Shown here one piece after another: positions 46,746-56,330 of a DNA stretch of 64,000 nt. The stretch is from Lactococcus allomyrinae (GTDB lineage Bacteria; Bacillota; Bacilli; Lactobacillales; Streptococcaceae), in assembly GCF_003627095.1 (NCBI RefSeq), contig NZ_CP032627.1:1364001-1428000 (forward strand), read 5' to 3'. The notes beneath the pieces are model-generated. The model saw nothing but the letters and a program-made list of their open reading frames with translations. It was not told the origin of the DNA and made no database searches. Every line of letters begins with the position of its first letter. Positions within the stretch are counted from its first letter, which is position 1. The position numbers and the translations under genes were made by a program.

Positions 46746-47918
46746 TTAAAACTCCTTTATACGAGCTCGATATGACTCTACTGCTTTTCTTAGCTCTGTA
46801 AAATTATCGCTACTAAATTTCTCGCAGATTTCTTGTGCAAGTACTGTTGCTACAACATTTTCCATAACAACACCTGCCGCTGGAAGCGCCGTAGGGTCTG
46901 AGCGTTCGACACTTGCTTTATAAGGTTCATGACTCTCAGTATCAACAGACATCAATGGCTTATAGAGTGTTGGAATAGGTTTCATCACACCACGTACAAT
47001 AATTTGTTCACCATTCGTCATCCCGCCTTCGAAGCCACCAAGATGATTGGTCTTTCTTGTATATCCAGTTTCTGCATTCCAAAGAATTTCATCCATGACT
47101 TGACTACCAGGAAGACCACCAGCTTCAAATCCGATACCAAATTCTACACCTTTAAAAGCATTGATTGATACTACGCTATATGCGATTTTTGCATCTAACT
47201 TGCGATCATACTGCACATAGCTACCAAGTCCTGCGGGTAAACCTTCAGCGCGGACTTCAATAACTCCACCAATCGTATCTCCTGCTTTTTTAATTGTGTC
47301 AATATAAGCACGAATTTCATCTGCTTTGTCAGTACTGACAACAGATAAATCATTCTGACGTGCCGTTTGTTGAATTTTTACTACTGACAAAGGTTCTGTC
47401 AGTACTGACGAAAGGTCAAAAGCTCCAAATTTTACAACATGATTGGCAATTTCAATCCCAAGTTCATGGAGTAGTTTTTTTGCAACAGCACCCACTGCGA
47501 CACGCATGGTTGTTTCTCTAGCTGATGAACGTTCTAATACATTACGCAAATCTTCAAAATCATATTTCATCCCACCAACAAGGTCTGCGTGTCCTGGTCG
47601 CGGCTTTGTTAGCCGGCGTTGCGACTTCACTTTATCTTCAACATCATGGCTTGCCATGATTTGTTCCCAGTTTTTAAAATCACGATTAGTCACATTAAGC
47701 GTGATGGGGCTGCCAATTGTTTTACCATGACGAACACCAGATGTGATTTCAACTTGATCAGACTCAATTTTCATCCGTCCACCACGTCCGTAACCGCCTT
47801 GGCGACGTTTTAGTTCAACGTTAATGTCTTCCGCTGCCAATGGTAGTCCTGCTGGAACTCCTTCTATAATAGCGGTCAAACGTGGACCGTGACTTTCTCC
47901 TGCTGTGAAATATCTCAT
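46746..47918 (-). CDS. aroC: Chorismate synthase
   Basis: Last step of the shikimate pathway, EPSP to chorismate, needing reduced FMN. 390 residues. [16 protein letters not shown] at the N-terminus, [15 protein letters not shown], and [17 protein letters not shown] are conserved. Two palindromes (47326-47341, 47396-47411) lie in frame in a variable stretch and give VSTDK and SSVLTEP. GGAGG precedes the ATG, which overlaps the Nudix gene stop (ATGA). It is apart from both aroBE and tyrA-aroAK-pheA although all share orientation. Confidence 0.97.
   Translation of the reverse strand: MRYFTAGESHGPRLTAIIEGVPAGLPLAAEDINVELKRRQGGYGRGGRMKIESDQVEITSGVRHGKTIGSPITLNVTNRDFKNWEQIMASHDVEDKVKSQRRLTKPRPGHADLVGGMKYDFEDLRNVLERSSARETTMRVAVGAVAKKLLHELGIEIANHVVKFGAFDLSSVLTEPLSVVKIQQTARQNDLSVVSTDKADEIRAYIDTIKKAGDTIGGVIEVRAEGLPAGLGSYVQYDRKLDAKIAYSVVSINAFKGVEFGIGFEAGGLPGSQVMDEILWNAETGYTRKTNHLGGFEGGMTNGEQIIVRGVMKPIPTLYKPLMSVDTESHEPYKASVERSDPTALPAAGVVMENVVATVLAQEICEKFSSDNFTELRKAVESYRARIKEF
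47326..47341. repeat. Palindrome TTGTCAGTACTGACAA in aroC
   Basis: In-frame perfect copy, read as VVSTDK. Confidence 0.85.
47396..47411. repeat. Near-palindrome CTGTCAGTACTGACGA in aroC
   Basis: One mismatch at the end. Read as SSVLTEP, 22 codons before the other copy. Confidence 0.75.
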
Positions 47919-48379
47919 AATTCCTCCAATTTTATATAATCTTCAATTGCTCTTTGTATTTTAGGATTGAATAGTGGTAAATCAAACTTTGCCAAATCTA
48001 TCCACGCTAAACTCTGAGTTTCATCGTCATGATACGTTAAATCTACCACACTTTTTTTAACTTCACAACTATAACAAATATCCGTTGGTTGAACTTTATC
48101 GCCATTTGGATAGACAAACTCACCCCAGTTGTATGTGCCAAATTGATGAATTATCTCAAAATCGTGGATTCCTGTTTCCTCAAAAATTTCACGATAAAGT
48201 GCTTCTTCAAAGGTTTCGTCCAATTCAAGACAGCCTCCGGGTAAATCCCAAAGTCCAGAATCCATACGCTTTTGAAGCAAAACCTCACCAAATTCATTTC
48301 GTAAAAAAGCAACAACAGCGACGGTCAAAATTTTGTCATGCCCCACTTTACTGCGGAGTTCTCTGATATAATCTGCCAT
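47915..48379 (-). CDS. Nudix hydrolase, copy 1
   Basis: 154 residues from the ATG at 48379 (overlapping the HAD stop as TAATG); a start six codons earlier is less likely. The Nudix box is [18 protein letters not shown] plus EETGI, with all catalytic glutamates. [17 protein letters not shown] at the N-terminus is shared with the second Nudix protein at 49635-50105, so the two are paralogues. Likely hydrolyses a nucleoside diphosphate derivative. The set Nudix-DUF1054-HAD-Nudix precedes aroC. Confidence 0.9.
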   Translation of the reverse strand: MADYIRELRSKVGHDKILTVAVVAFLRNEFGEVLLQKRMDSGLWDLPGGCLELDETFEEALYREIFEETGIHDFEIIHQFGTYNWGEFVYPNGDKVQPTDICYSCEVKKSVVDLTYHDDETQSLAWIDLAKFDLPLFNPKIQRAIEDYIKLEEL

Positions 48380-48975
48380 TATTTTCCTTCCCAAAATCCG
48401 ATAATATCCGTCAATTTTTCTATTTTTTGAGATTTTTCTGCTTTGATAAAATTAATAGACTGAATACCACTGTTATGAGCAACTTCGATATCAAGCTGAC
48501 GGTCACCAATATAATAAGTTTTGAATTTATCAAGCTTGTACTTTTCCAACAAATAATCCACACCCGCAGGATTTGGTTTTCTTGGAAAGCCATATTCACT
48601 TGTGACTACTTCTGTAAAATACTCCGAAATGCTCAGCTGCTCAAGCAATTGATGAGCATTTTTACCTTTATGCGTATAAATAAAATTTTCAATCTCTTGA
48701 GACTTCGTCCAATCTAATATCGCTTTTACGCCCTCCATCAGCTTGATCTCATCATTTTTTGCTGTGGTTTTTTCGGTAAAACTTGACTTTATCAAATCAA
48801 AATCAACAGTTTGTGCTTTTAATAACTCATTGACCGAATACTTTTTAATGAACTGATAAACTCGCGCACGTTCAAAAGGTAAATTAAAATTTGAAAAAGT
48901 TTCTGACAATGCACTCAAAAACACATCATAGCTGTCAATCAGTGTCCCATCCAAGTCCCAAATAAATGCTGTCAT
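48379..48975 (-). CDS. HAD-superfamily hydrolase, PGP/Gph-like
   Basis: 198 residues from the ATG at 48975 with GGAG upstream. Motif I FIWDLDGTLIDSYD, motif II FIYTHKG, lysine motif FPRKPNP and motif IV YIGDRQLDIEVAHNSG define a subclass-I phosphatase similar to phosphoglycolate phosphatases. The start overlaps the DUF1054 end region and the stop overlaps the Nudix start, so the genes are tightly coupled. Substrate unknown. Confidence 0.87.
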   Translation of the reverse strand: MTAFIWDLDGTLIDSYDVFLSALSETFSNFNLPFERARVYQFIKKYSVNELLKAQTVDFDLIKSSFTEKTTAKNDEIKLMEGVKAILDWTKSQEIENFIYTHKGKNAHQLLEQLSISEYFTEVVTSEYGFPRKPNPAGVDYLLEKYKLDKFKTYYIGDRQLDIEVAHNSGIQSINFIKAEKSQKIEKLTDIIGFWEGK

Positions 48976-48976
48976 T

Positions 48977-49645
48977 TCATTTCTCCATGAGTTGCTCATA
49001 AATTGGAATCAAATTTCTTATTGTTTCTAACATTTCTGTCAGAATATTCTCATCATGATTTCCATCAAATTTCTCAGCTGACCAAACACGACCAATTTCA
49101 AATTCCGATTTTTTCACTGCTGACAGGCGATTTATAGTTTCTGTCAGTACTGACAAATTATAAAATTCATCCTTCGTATGATTTTTTGAGATGACAAAAT
49201 CTGATGGTAACTTTTCTAGCTCTGTCAAATTTGACAAAAGTCTGTCAGCATATTCTTTTTGAGCTTTTGGTTGATCGATGATTGACAAATAGACAAAGAC
49301 ATAATCCTTCCAAATCCCTAGTTGAAAATGTGGTTCCATCTTATAACCACGTGGTTTTGTAGAAATAGCTGCCCAAGTATTCTCTGGCGCATTTGTCGTT
49401 CTTCTAAGATGTTTTGCGATATGCAAATAAAATTGTCGCTCTGACAGATTTTCTGTCATCTCCGCACTTTCAGTGCTCGAATGTCCACTCTCGCTAGACG
49501 ACTGAAGTCGTAAGTCGAGTCGCAGCACTGACAGAAATTTTTCACCGATTTCCAAGAAATCAGGTTGAATCTTTTCACGAATTTTACTCATTCTGGCCTC
49601 TAAACCAACGACATCAAATACTTCAAAAGATTGCTTAGTAAACAT
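48977..49645 (-). CDS. DUF1054 (YktB) family protein with unusual insert
   Basis: 222 residues. The family blocks [56 protein letters not shown] and DQPKA are present. Between the first and second blocks is an extra Ser/Glu-rich stretch, [20 protein letters not shown], which is encoded by DNA like the family D spacer repeat (49489-49522) plus palindrome half-sites. A further perfect palindrome at 49141-49156 gives NLSVLTE. AGGAGGAAGG precedes the ATG. Function of the family is unknown. Confidence 0.87.
   Translation of the reverse strand: MFTKQSFEVFDVVGLEARMSKIREKIQPDFLEIGEKFLSVLRLDLRLQSSSESGHSSTESAEMTENLSERQFYLHIAKHLRRTTNAPENTWAAISTKPRGYKMEPHFQLGIWKDYVFVYLSIIDQPKAQKEYADRLLSNLTELEKLPSDFVISKNHTKDEFYNLSVLTETINRLSAVKKSEFEIGRVWSAEKFDGNHDENILTEMLETIRNLIPIYEQLMEK
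49141..49156. repeat. Palindrome CTGTCAGTACTGACAA in DUF1054 gene
   Basis: In-frame perfect core, read as NLSVLTET. A further half-site (ACTGCTGACAG) ends 15 bases upstream and is also in frame. Confidence 0.85.
49489..49522. repeat. Family D repeat inside DUF1054 coding sequence
   Basis: CTCGCTAGACGACTGAAGTC and then GTAAGTCGAGTCGC resembles TTCACTAACCGACTAAAGTC and GGAAGTTCAAATCGC at 40461-40497. It contains a CGACT/AGTCG hairpin and stays in frame. Confidence 0.6.
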
Positions 49646-50105
49646 ACCCTTCCTCCTGTGCCAAATAATCTCGAATCACTTGCTTATGACCTGAAATAAA
49701 AAGTGGTAAAGAAAGTGTCTTCAAATCCACCCAGCGTAATTCTAAAGTTTCTTCATCTGTGTAGGAAGTATCCAAAGGCGCTGTCAGTTCGCAAATATAT
49801 ACAATGTCAATGGATTGAACCTTATCACCATTGGGGTAAAGCACATCTTTCCAAGTATAAATACCTAATTGGCGCACAATTTTTACAGCAGTAGTCCCAG
49901 TTTCTTCAAGAATTTCACGACGAAGTGCCGTTTCAAAATCCTCACCCAACTCCATACAACCTCCGACAAAACTCCAAAGATGATTATCACCACGTCTTTG
50001 CATTAAGAGTTTCCCTTCAGAGTTTCTAATCAAAGCCACACAATAATTTAAGAAAATCTGCTCGTGACCTACTTTTGAGCGAATCCATTTAATATAATCA
50101 GCCAA
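49635..50105 (-). CDS. Nudix hydrolase, copy 2
   Basis: 156-residue paralogue of the protein at 47915-48379, with the same MADYI...RSKVGH start and PNGDKVQ block. The Nudix box is [18 protein letters not shown] plus EETGT. The start is a TTG with GAAGG upstream, matching the ATG position of its paralogue. It overlaps the DUF1054 start by 11 bases. First gene of the unit leading into aroC. Substrate unknown. Confidence 0.88.
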   Translation of the reverse strand: MADYIKWIRSKVGHEQIFLNYCVALIRNSEGKLLMQRRGDNHLWSFVGGCMELGEDFETALRREILEETGTTAVKIVRQLGIYTWKDVLYPNGDKVQSIDIVYICELTAPLDTSYTDEETLELRWVDLKTLSLPLFISGHKQVIRDYLAQEEGYVY

Positions 50106-50465
50106 ATTTTACCTTCTTCAATCAAGTTCAGTACGCTTAAAATTAGTGAAAATAGACAAAGTCCAGAACCATGCTCTCGCACGAACCTGATATTTTCTAA
50201 TTTTAGAACAAGCGCCCTCACATCTTAACTAACCGAGTTCGGAGCACTAAAAGCTAGGTGATTAGATAAAAATGGAACCTGTGCTTCGCACAGAACCACA
50301 TTTTCCTAAATCACTACGCTTTTGGTCGAGCGCCCCTCACATCTTAACTAACTGAGTTCGTCCTCCTTGAAAGGTGTGAAAAAAGATAAAACATTCCAAT
50401 GGACTGTATCCAGCTCCACGTTTCCCTATTTTTCAACCTTTCAGAGCAGTCGGACTCACATCTTA
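50106..50465. repeat. Repeat cluster, family C
   Basis: CCTCACATCTTAACTAACCG with AGTTCG occurs at 50219-50244 and CCTCACATCTTAACTAACTG with AGTTCG at 50336-50360. The stretch 50352-50466 (GTCCTCC, GTGAAAAAAGATAAA ... CGGACTCACATCTTATTA) matches the ends of 5148-5322. No gene is seen. The cluster separates the DMT transporter gene from the Nudix gene. Confidence 0.65.
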
Positions 50466-51392
50466 TTATAAAAACTTAATAAATACGACACCAAGTAGCA
50501 TCACAAGTACACCTACAATCTGTACTGCTACAATCTGATATTTTGGTGACTTCCACCAGCCGAATTGCTGAACAAGCATAGAACCTAAGATTTGTCCAAT
50601 CAATCCCATAACAACGGTTAAGCCCGCACCAATATGTGGTACTGCAATAACAGTCGCAAGAACAAACAAACTGCCCAAAATACCTCCGAGGAAATTCCAC
50701 GGTTTCGCTTGACGTAATTTCTTCCAACTTGGAAGTCTTCTATCCACAAGCAGTGCTACAAATAAAATAAGTACCGTTCCTACCAAAAATGAAATAAAGC
50801 TCGCTTCAGACGAATTTTTTAGCAATACACCTAGATGTCCATTAATTGCTTGTTGAGTTGCACCCATCATTCCAATCAAAACACCCCAAATTTGCCAGCC
50901 TACTAGCCGTTCTTTATCTTTTTCTACATTTGGTTTTTTGCGCAAATTAGGCAAAACAATTGCAATAAGCACGCCAACTAATAAAATCAAGATTCCACTT
51001 GCACGCATCAACGTGAAGATAATTTTGGGAGAGCCAAATAAACCAAAACTATCAATAACCATTCCCATTAAGATTTGCCCCAAAATCGGTAAAATAACAG
51101 TTTGAAGTGCCCCTAGACGCGGAAAAAGCAAAATATTTGATGTTAAATATATTGCTCCTAAAAGACCACCAAGCCATATCCACCATGGCTGAGTCACAAT
51201 AAAGTGAAGACTAGGCACTAAACTTCCTGTCGTAACCAAAGTCATAACAGCAAGAAAAATCGTACCAACAACAAAAGAAATCAAGCCAGAAAGAAAAGGC
51301 GAGCCAGCATATCGGCGTAAGTCTACATTTATAGGACTCTGATTTGAAAGCAGAAAACCTGCGAATAAAGAAATGACAAGAAAGATAGACAT
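50466..51392 (-). CDS. DMT-type membrane transporter (tandem DUF606/YdcZ)
   Basis: 308 residues with about ten helices. Two homologous halves each resemble the small YdcZ/DUF606 protein (FAGFLLSNQSPINVDLRRY and later MMGATQQAINGHLGVLLKN; PILGQILMGMVIDSFGLFG and later GLIGQILGSMLVQQFGWWK), so it is a fused pair. It likely exports or imports a small metabolite; substrate unknown. AAGGAGT precedes the ATG. Dispersed repeats lie on both sides, which suggests a recent insertion between aroC and aroB. Confidence 0.85.
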   Translation of the reverse strand: MSIFLVISLFAGFLLSNQSPINVDLRRYAGSPFLSGLISFVVGTIFLAVMTLVTTGSLVPSLHFIVTQPWWIWLGGLLGAIYLTSNILLFPRLGALQTVILPILGQILMGMVIDSFGLFGSPKIIFTLMRASGILILLVGVLIAIVLPNLRKKPNVEKDKERLVGWQIWGVLIGMMGATQQAINGHLGVLLKNSSEASFISFLVGTVLILFVALLVDRRLPSWKKLRQAKPWNFLGGILGSLFVLATVIAVPHIGAGLTVVMGLIGQILGSMLVQQFGWWKSPKYQIVAVQIVGVLVMLLGVVFIKFL

Positions 51393-51452
51393 GATTACTC
51401 CTTAAAGTTATTTTTTTTGTTCCTTTACTTCAAGGTTCCCAAAGCTGAAGTT

Positions 51453-51840
51453 TAACCAAGCAAGTGCGTGCTAAATCCCCCACCTCTTAGGTGGAGGGAT
51501 AAGCAGCACTAAGCTTTGCTTTCGTTCTACTAGCATCAGTAGGAGAGAAAGAACCTCCCATCAATGTTAGCCATCAAAGATATGAGGTCACACCTCCGCT
51601 ACGCTGTCCATTCACCACGGGTATCCATTCACTCTAAGCTGCTAAAGTAGTAAGGCGAAATAGCAAGCTCTGGTTTCGTTCTATTATTCTAGGGTCTTTG
51701 CGCTTAAGTGGTTGACTTTGGGAACAAAGATCACTTCGTCTTGCAATTTTATGAGATTGCGATTTCAAACCACTTAAAGCGGCATGAAATCGACAGCGTA
51801 ACGAAGAAAATGCTGCTAAGTTAAAACTCCAAAGTTATTA
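51453..51840. repeat. Repeat-filled spacer: families B and D
   Basis: A near-full family B copy (51453-51567) is followed by ATCAAAGATATGAGG (similar to 40408-40427), a family D-like block near 51632-51670 and a long imperfect dyad around 51695-51790 (AAGTGGTTGACTTTGGGAAC and a partner near CAAACCACTTAAAGC). No gene is seen. Confidence 0.6.
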
Positions 51841-51848
51841 TTATTTTA

Positions 51849-52337
51849 TCACAGTTTACTCACGATTTTCTCAATTGTATTGAGATTTCTACTAGTAAAC
51901 TTTTCTTTATACTGTTTCTTACCTAAAATCTTTCCAAATGGTGTATGAAGTGTACTTCCAATTGGTACTTGCCAGTAAAATACATCTTCTACAACACTTC
52001 CAGCTTCTTCTATCGTTTTTAACTTCAAAAATTCCTCTAAAGCAAGTTTTGCAAAATCAGTCTGAGCAATAAAAACATAGATATGGAAATTTTCTTTTTT
52101 ATTGAATGGATTGTTTTGTGCTATGCTTTTTAATTCGGGCGCAGTTTTAATAAAAGTAAATACGGGCAAAAAAGATAAATCAGGAAGAGTTGTAGGACTA
52201 TCAAAAATAACATTTCCTGTATTTAAAATCGTCTGAACCGTCGTCAGCCCTTGGTGCTCAAACTCAGACTTCAAATCAGTCATTTTTATTTTGACACCAC
52301 CGACATTGATACCACGTAGAAAAGCAATGTATTTCAT
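51849..52337 (-). CDS. DUF1697 family protein
   Basis: 162 residues from the ATG at 52337 with GGAG upstream. The diagnostic [20 protein letters not shown] start, ILNTGNVIFDS and the KKQYKEKFTSRNLNTIEKI end match DUF1697. Biochemical role unknown. The start overlaps the upstream gene stop by four bases (ATGA), so it is coupled to the PH-like membrane protein gene and aroB. Confidence 0.88.
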   Translation of the reverse strand: MKYIAFLRGINVGGVKIKMTDLKSEFEHQGLTTVQTILNTGNVIFDSPTTLPDLSFLPVFTFIKTAPELKSIAQNNPFNKKENFHIYVFIAQTDFAKLALEEFLKLKTIEEAGSVVEDVFYWQVPIGSTLHTPFGKILGKKQYKEKFTSRNLNTIEKIVSKL

Positions 52338-52804
52338 TCGTATTTTCTCCACAATTCTCTCAAATTTTGTTCTAAATTGCTTCTATTCGAAACAGATAAT
52401 CTCAAAATCGGAGTGGCTAAATTATTATTTTTCATTCTCATTTTAGGAAAATATTTTTGAAAATCCTTGACTACAACATAGACATAATAGTTAGTGCCAC
52501 CTCGTCCAGCAGATTCTCCAGCTTTATATATATTTTCAATATCTGACCATAATATCGGCTGTTGGATTGGATTATTTACGATTTTTTTACAATAAATTCC
52601 CTCGGTAGTTGTTCTTATGTAAACTGGAACCATAACATAAACCAATATTCCTATAAAAAGTAACAGGCAAGAAATTCCAAACATATCCCATCTATTCCCA
52701 AAAGAAAGAACAGCAATTACTAATCCAAGGGCAATCATGAATAGACCAGACAAGCATAGCTTCAAGCTAAGACACATTTTTCTAATCTTACTCTCTTCAA
52801 TCAT
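52334..52804 (-). CDS. Membrane protein with PH-like domain (STM3941-type)
   Basis: 156 residues. Two hydrophobic helices (about 12-32 and 40-60), then a beta-rich region with [26 protein letters not shown] and [19 protein letters not shown] typical of small bacterial PH-like membrane proteins. It is linked by ATGA overlaps to aroB upstream and DUF1697 downstream. No role in the pathway is known; family assignment is moderate. Confidence 0.7.
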   Translation of the reverse strand: MIEESKIRKMCLSLKLCLSGLFMIALGLVIAVLSFGNRWDMFGISCLLLFIGILVYVMVPVYIRTTTEGIYCKKIVNNPIQQPILWSDIENIYKAGESAGRGGTNYYVYVVVKDFQKYFPKMRMKNNNLATPILRLSVSNRSNLEQNLRELWRKYE

Positions 52805-53868
52805 TTTCTCAGATAATCTCTCATCTCTTCAAAGCTTACAGAGTTTATCGCAGCACGTCCAATTTCAGGTACAATCACTGTTTTTATCAACGTGCCTCGT
52901 GCTTTTTTATCATGAGTCAATGCTTCAAACAATTTTTGTTCATCCCACGGTTCATACTCGATGGGAAGACCATATTTCACAACCATTTGGCGAATTTGTT
53001 CTGTAATTCCTTTTGGCATCAATCCTTTTTCCTCAGCAATTTTACTGATTTGTACCATACCAATCGCAACTGCTTCTCCGTGCATCACTTTGCCATAACC
53101 CGCAACGCTTTCTACTGCATGACCGATGGTATGCCCAAAATTCAAGAAAAGTCTCACGCCATTATCTAACTCGTCATCAACAACAACCTTACGTTTCACA
53201 TCACAAGAAGCAAAAATAATCTCTTCCGCATGATTTTGTCTTAAATCACTAATATCTTGAGCTTTTTCGAGTAGTTCCCACAATTTTTTATCACCGATTA
53301 GTCCACACTTTATGACTTCTCCAAGACCTTCTTTAAATTCTCGAACACCTAGTGTTGAAAGAACATCTGGGTCTATCAGCACCCCATCAGGTTGCGTAAA
53401 AGTACCAATCATATTTTTAGCGACACTAGAGTTAATTCCTGTTTTTCCACCGATTGAACTATCAACCTGTGCAGTCAAACTTGTTGGGATTTGTAAAAAA
53501 TGAATGCCACGCATATAGGTGCTTGCTATAAATCCAGCTAAATCTCCTGTTACACCACCACCTAGCGCAATGATTCCGTCTGAGCGAGTCATACCATTTT
53601 CAGCTGCAAAATTCCAAGCGGCTTCCGCTGTTGCCAGCACTTTACTCGCCTCTCCTTCTGGAAACTCAAATACTGATACATCAAAACCAGCTTCTGAAAG
53701 GAGTGACAGAACTTTTTTTCCATATAATTGATTGACATGATTGTCAGAAATCAACATGATTTTTTGTGGTTTCCAAAGGCTTGCGACCCAAGTACCAACA
53801 GTGTCTAGGCTACCACGTTCAATAATGATTTCATAGGGGTGATTGGGCAAATTTACATTCAATTTCAT
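52801..53868 (-). CDS. aroB: 3-dehydroquinate synthase
   Basis: Second step of the shikimate pathway: cyclises DAHP to 3-dehydroquinate using NAD and zinc. 355 residues. NAD-binding [14 protein letters not shown], the [20 protein letters not shown] substrate block, and zinc ligands in [16 protein letters not shown] and [10 protein letters not shown] are intact. It follows aroE by 98 bases. It is one of three separated blocks of aromatic amino acid genes in this window. Confidence 0.97.
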   Translation of the reverse strand: MKLNVNLPNHPYEIIIERGSLDTVGTWVASLWKPQKIMLISDNHVNQLYGKKVLSLLSEAGFDVSVFEFPEGEASKVLATAEAAWNFAAENGMTRSDGIIALGGGVTGDLAGFIASTYMRGIHFLQIPTSLTAQVDSSIGGKTGINSSVAKNMIGTFTQPDGVLIDPDVLSTLGVREFKEGLGEVIKCGLIGDKKLWELLEKAQDISDLRQNHAEEIIFASCDVKRKVVVDDELDNGVRLFLNFGHTIGHAVESVAGYGKVMHGEAVAIGMVQISKIAEEKGLMPKGITEQIRQMVVKYGLPIEYEPWDEQKLFEALTHDKKARGTLIKTVIVPEIGRAAINSVSFEEMRDYLRK

Positions 53869-53966
53869 TAAAAGTACCTCTTATTTTCAACTTCTATTTT
53901 CAGATAAAGTAGACGATTGGGAGTACTAGCTTCTTAGATTACTAAAGCTGTCACTTACCATCACTT

Positions 53967-54836
53967 TTATTCATAGCGTATTTTATCTCTAAGTTTTTGT
54001 TCGATTTTATCTGTTGGCATCTTTTTTCCAGTCCACATCTCAAAGCTTGCTGCTGCTTGATGAAGCAGCATTCCTAGACCATTCGAAGTAGTTGCACCTT
54101 GAGCTTTTGACCATCTCAAAAACGGAGTCTCGGGAACTTTATAGATTGCATCCACCACAAGACATTGTTCTGATAACCTGAGTTCATTTGGCAGGGGTTG
54201 AGACTCACCGTCCATTCCAACAGAAGTTGCATTAACCAATAATTGTGATTCTGTCAGCTGTTTTTGAATTTCATCAGTAACTGACAGGTCTGTCAGTAAT
54301 ATCTCTGTTTCTGTCAGTGCTGACAGCTTTTCCAAACGTGCTGACAGAGGTTCAAACGATTGTGAACGCCGCGCCAAAACATTAATTTTTTTGACACCAA
54401 GAAGTGCGGCCTGAGCAATAATTGCAATCGCTGCACCACCACCACCAATCATTGTCATTGTTTGGTTTTTGACATCAAAATCAAATGGTTCAAGTGCTTT
54501 AAAAAAACCAATCCCATCAGTATTATGACCAATCAATTCTCCGTCAAAATTAACAACCGTATTGACAGCACCAATCAACCTAGCTTCATCAGTCAGATAA
54601 TCTACAAAGTCAATCACATCATGCTTATATGGCATAGAAATGTTCACTCCATACATATTTAAACGTTTAACATTTTCTATAATAGCGCCTAAATCCTCTG
54701 ATTCAACTTCCCATGCAAGATAGACACCATTTTCATTCGTCAACTCAAAAGCTAAATTATGAATAAAAGGCGATAAACTGTGTTTAATCGGCTGAGCAAC
54801 AACCGCTGCCATACGCGTATGTCCGTTAATTTCCAT
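53967..54836 (-). CDS. aroE: Shikimate dehydrogenase
   Basis: Reduces 3-dehydroshikimate to shikimate with NADPH. 289 residues. Shikimate site QPIKHSLSPFIHN, catalytic NISMPYKHDVIDF, NTDGIGF and cofactor loop IGGGGAAIAIIAQAAL and LARRS are clear. The gene is rich in palindrome pieces: one perfect copy (54311-54326, giving KLSALTET) and at least four half-sites within about 100 bases, all in a surface region after the cofactor loop. GGAG precedes the ATG. Confidence 0.96.
   Translation of the reverse strand: MEINGHTRMAAVVAQPIKHSLSPFIHNLAFELTNENGVYLAWEVESEDLGAIIENVKRLNMYGVNISMPYKHDVIDFVDYLTDEARLIGAVNTVVNFDGELIGHNTDGIGFFKALEPFDFDVKNQTMTMIGGGGAAIAIIAQAALLGVKKINVLARRSQSFEPLSARLEKLSALTETEILLTDLSVTDEIQKQLTESQLLVNATSVGMDGESQPLPNELRLSEQCLVVDAIYKVPETPFLRWSKAQGATTSNGLGMLLHQAAASFEMWTGKKMPTDKIEQKLRDKIRYE
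54311..54326. repeat. Palindrome CTGTCAGTGCTGACAG in aroE
   Basis: In-frame perfect copy, read as KLSALTET. Half-sites lie at 54251, 54281, 54290 and 54340; those at 54281-54296 form a reversed palindrome CTGACAGGTCTGTCAG. Confidence 0.85.
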
Positions 54837-55173
54837 TATCTATCTCCATTTTCTTATAGTTAAGATTTATATTTCATATTGAGACTATTATCAATTCGTT
54901 GTAAAATACAACGACGAATTGACATCACTTCATGCTTTGTTCGTTTTATCTAGATAATTGCAGTTAGCACATCTATTTTGCCTTGCTTCTTCAACGAATT
55001 GTAGATTGAACTTCCGACTTTATAGAATTTCATCACTTACAGATATTAGCGAATTCGACAGCACAGCAGAGACAAAGCTAATAGTCACTCACAATATAAA
55101 ATTCTATCGGATTTAAAAGTGGAGTTAGTATATCAAAATATTCTACAGATACACCTTCTTCACGATTGCCCAA
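54837..55173. repeat. Spacer upstream of aroE with family A repeat
   Basis: Contains AATTCGTTGTAAAATACAAC-GACGAATT, a hairpin near 54893-54919, and a family A copy at 55095-55132 (TATAAAATTCTATCGGATTT then AAAAGTGGAGTTAGTATA). A Family D-like stretch may lie between. No gene is supported on this part. Confidence 0.55.
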
Positions 55174-55308
55174 CTATTTCTTCAAGTAAACTTTTGTTTT
55201 TTGAATTTTATCATCTGTCAGCTCTGACAAGTCCCACAATTGAAAGAAATAACCAACTTCTCTCTGATACCAGATATAACACTCATCACTATCTAGACGA
55301 ACTGACAT
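55174..55308 (-). pseudogene. Short frame of 44 residues, possibly a gene remnant
   Basis: ATG at 55308 opens MSVRLDSDECYIWYQREVG and runs to TAG at 55174. The same frame then continues open (GNREEGVSVEYFDILTP) into the family A repeat. It starts directly after the dedA terminator without a ribosome site. A near-palindrome at 55215-55230 encodes LSELTD. It looks like coding sequence that has lost its context; I do not recognise the family. Confidence 0.35.
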
Positions 55309-55316
55309 AAAATAAA

Positions 55317-55346
55317 AATAGTACCTACGGTTTTGTAAGTACTATT
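55317..55346 (-). terminator. Terminator of dedA
   Basis: AATAGTACCTAC / GTAAGTACTATT stem (one mismatch) with a six-base loop, followed on the minus strand by TTTTTATTTTA, just past the dedA stop. Confidence 0.85.
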
Positions 55347-55356
55347 CTATCATAAT

Positions 55357-56013
55357 CTATACAGCTTTGCGCTTTGCAAAAACACGTTTCAATACACCGA
55401 TAAATGCTGGTAAAAGTGAAACGATAACAATCGCAATCATAATAATCTCAAAGTGAGCTTTAACAAAAGGAATTCCACCAAATAAATATCCTGCGCCAAG
55501 AGCAACAGTCACCCAAGCAAAACCACCAATTAAATTAAAGAAAACAAACTTCTTATGGGGCATTTTACCTGCACCAGCCGTAAACGGGACGATTGTCCGA
55601 ATGATCGGCATAAAACGTCCAAGAAAAATCGCCCAAGACCCCCATTTTTCAAAAAATTGATGTGCTTCTTCCATGTATTCTGGCTTCAAAAAACGACTTA
55701 ACCATCGGTGCTTTGGAATAACATCTCCAAATTTTCGCCCAATTTCAAAATTTACTAGATTTGCCAAGAAAGCTAAAAGTCCCATGATTAGAATTAATAA
55801 CCCTAATGATAATTTACCATTTGACATCGCTGCTAGACTACCAACGAAGAACAATATCGAATCTCCAGGTAAAAACGGAAAAATTACAATCCCAGTTTCA
55901 ATGAAAATAATCGCTCCAAGCGTAATATAAATCCAAATATGACCGTTAGGCATCTGAGCAAAATTCGCCATCCACTCATTAAAAAAACCAAAAATCGAAA
56001 GTTGTGTAAACAT
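55357..56013 (-). CDS. DedA-family membrane protein
   Basis: 218 residues from the ATG at 56013. About five membrane helices and the DedA hallmarks GTLLFLPGD-like PFLPGDSILFFVGSLAAM, FEIGRKFGD and GRFMPIIRTIVPFTAGAG. Members act as phospholipid or undecaprenyl-phosphate flippases or support proton-motive force. TATAAT ends exactly six bases before this ATG and AGGA lies within those six bases, so the mRNA may be leaderless; a GTG 17 codons earlier would lie upstream of the -10 box. Confidence 0.9.
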   Translation of the reverse strand: MFTQLSIFGFFNEWMANFAQMPNGHIWIYITLGAIIFIETGIVIFPFLPGDSILFFVGSLAAMSNGKLSLGLLILIMGLLAFLANLVNFEIGRKFGDVIPKHRWLSRFLKPEYMEEAHQFFEKWGSWAIFLGRFMPIIRTIVPFTAGAGKMPHKKFVFFNLIGGFAWVTVALGAGYLFGGIPFVKAHFEIIMIAIVIVSLLPAFIGVLKRVFAKRKAV

Positions 56014-56019
56014 TATCCT

Positions 56020-56025
56020 ATTATA
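56020..56025 (-). promoter_or_regulatory. -10 box six bases before dedA ATG
   Basis: TATAAT followed by AGGATA and ATG. A CTGACA with a 15-base spacer is a poor -35. Confidence 0.5.
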
Positions 56026-56251
56026 TACAAATCCGAACTTTGTCAGTTGAAAATCGGCAGACACTCACATAAGCTAAGTCCACCATTAATAAAGCTCATC
56101 AGGGATTTGTCATCCTTCCCTTTATACACACAATACTGTGTGTTCTTTCATTTCGATGTGGGTTTACCACTTGCTCAATTTTACACTAAAATGCTATTTT
56201 TGACAATATAAGCTTTATGACGGTTTATCAGAAACTATAACATTAGAGAAA

Positions 56252-56268
56252 TGTTAGAAAATCTAACA
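56252..56268 (+). promoter_or_regulatory. GlnR box upstream of glnP
   Basis: TGTTAGAAAATCTAACA fits the GlnR/TnrA consensus TGTNA-N7-TNACA exactly and lies in a longer perfect dyad (ATGTTAGA-AAA-TCTAACAT). It ends six bases before the -35 box, a position suited to repression by GlnR under nitrogen excess. Confidence 0.85.
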
Positions 56269-56273
56269 TCACC

Positions 56274-56302
56274 TTGAATTGTGTATACATTTATGATATA
56301 AT
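56274..56302 (+). promoter_or_regulatory. Promoter of glnP
   Basis: TTGAAT at 56274-56279, 17-base spacer, extended TGATATAAT with TATAAT at 56297-56302. The ribosome site AGGAGG follows at 56320-56325. Confidence 0.85.
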
Positions 56303-56330
56303 TTTTCCAGAATAAAATTAGGAGGACGAA

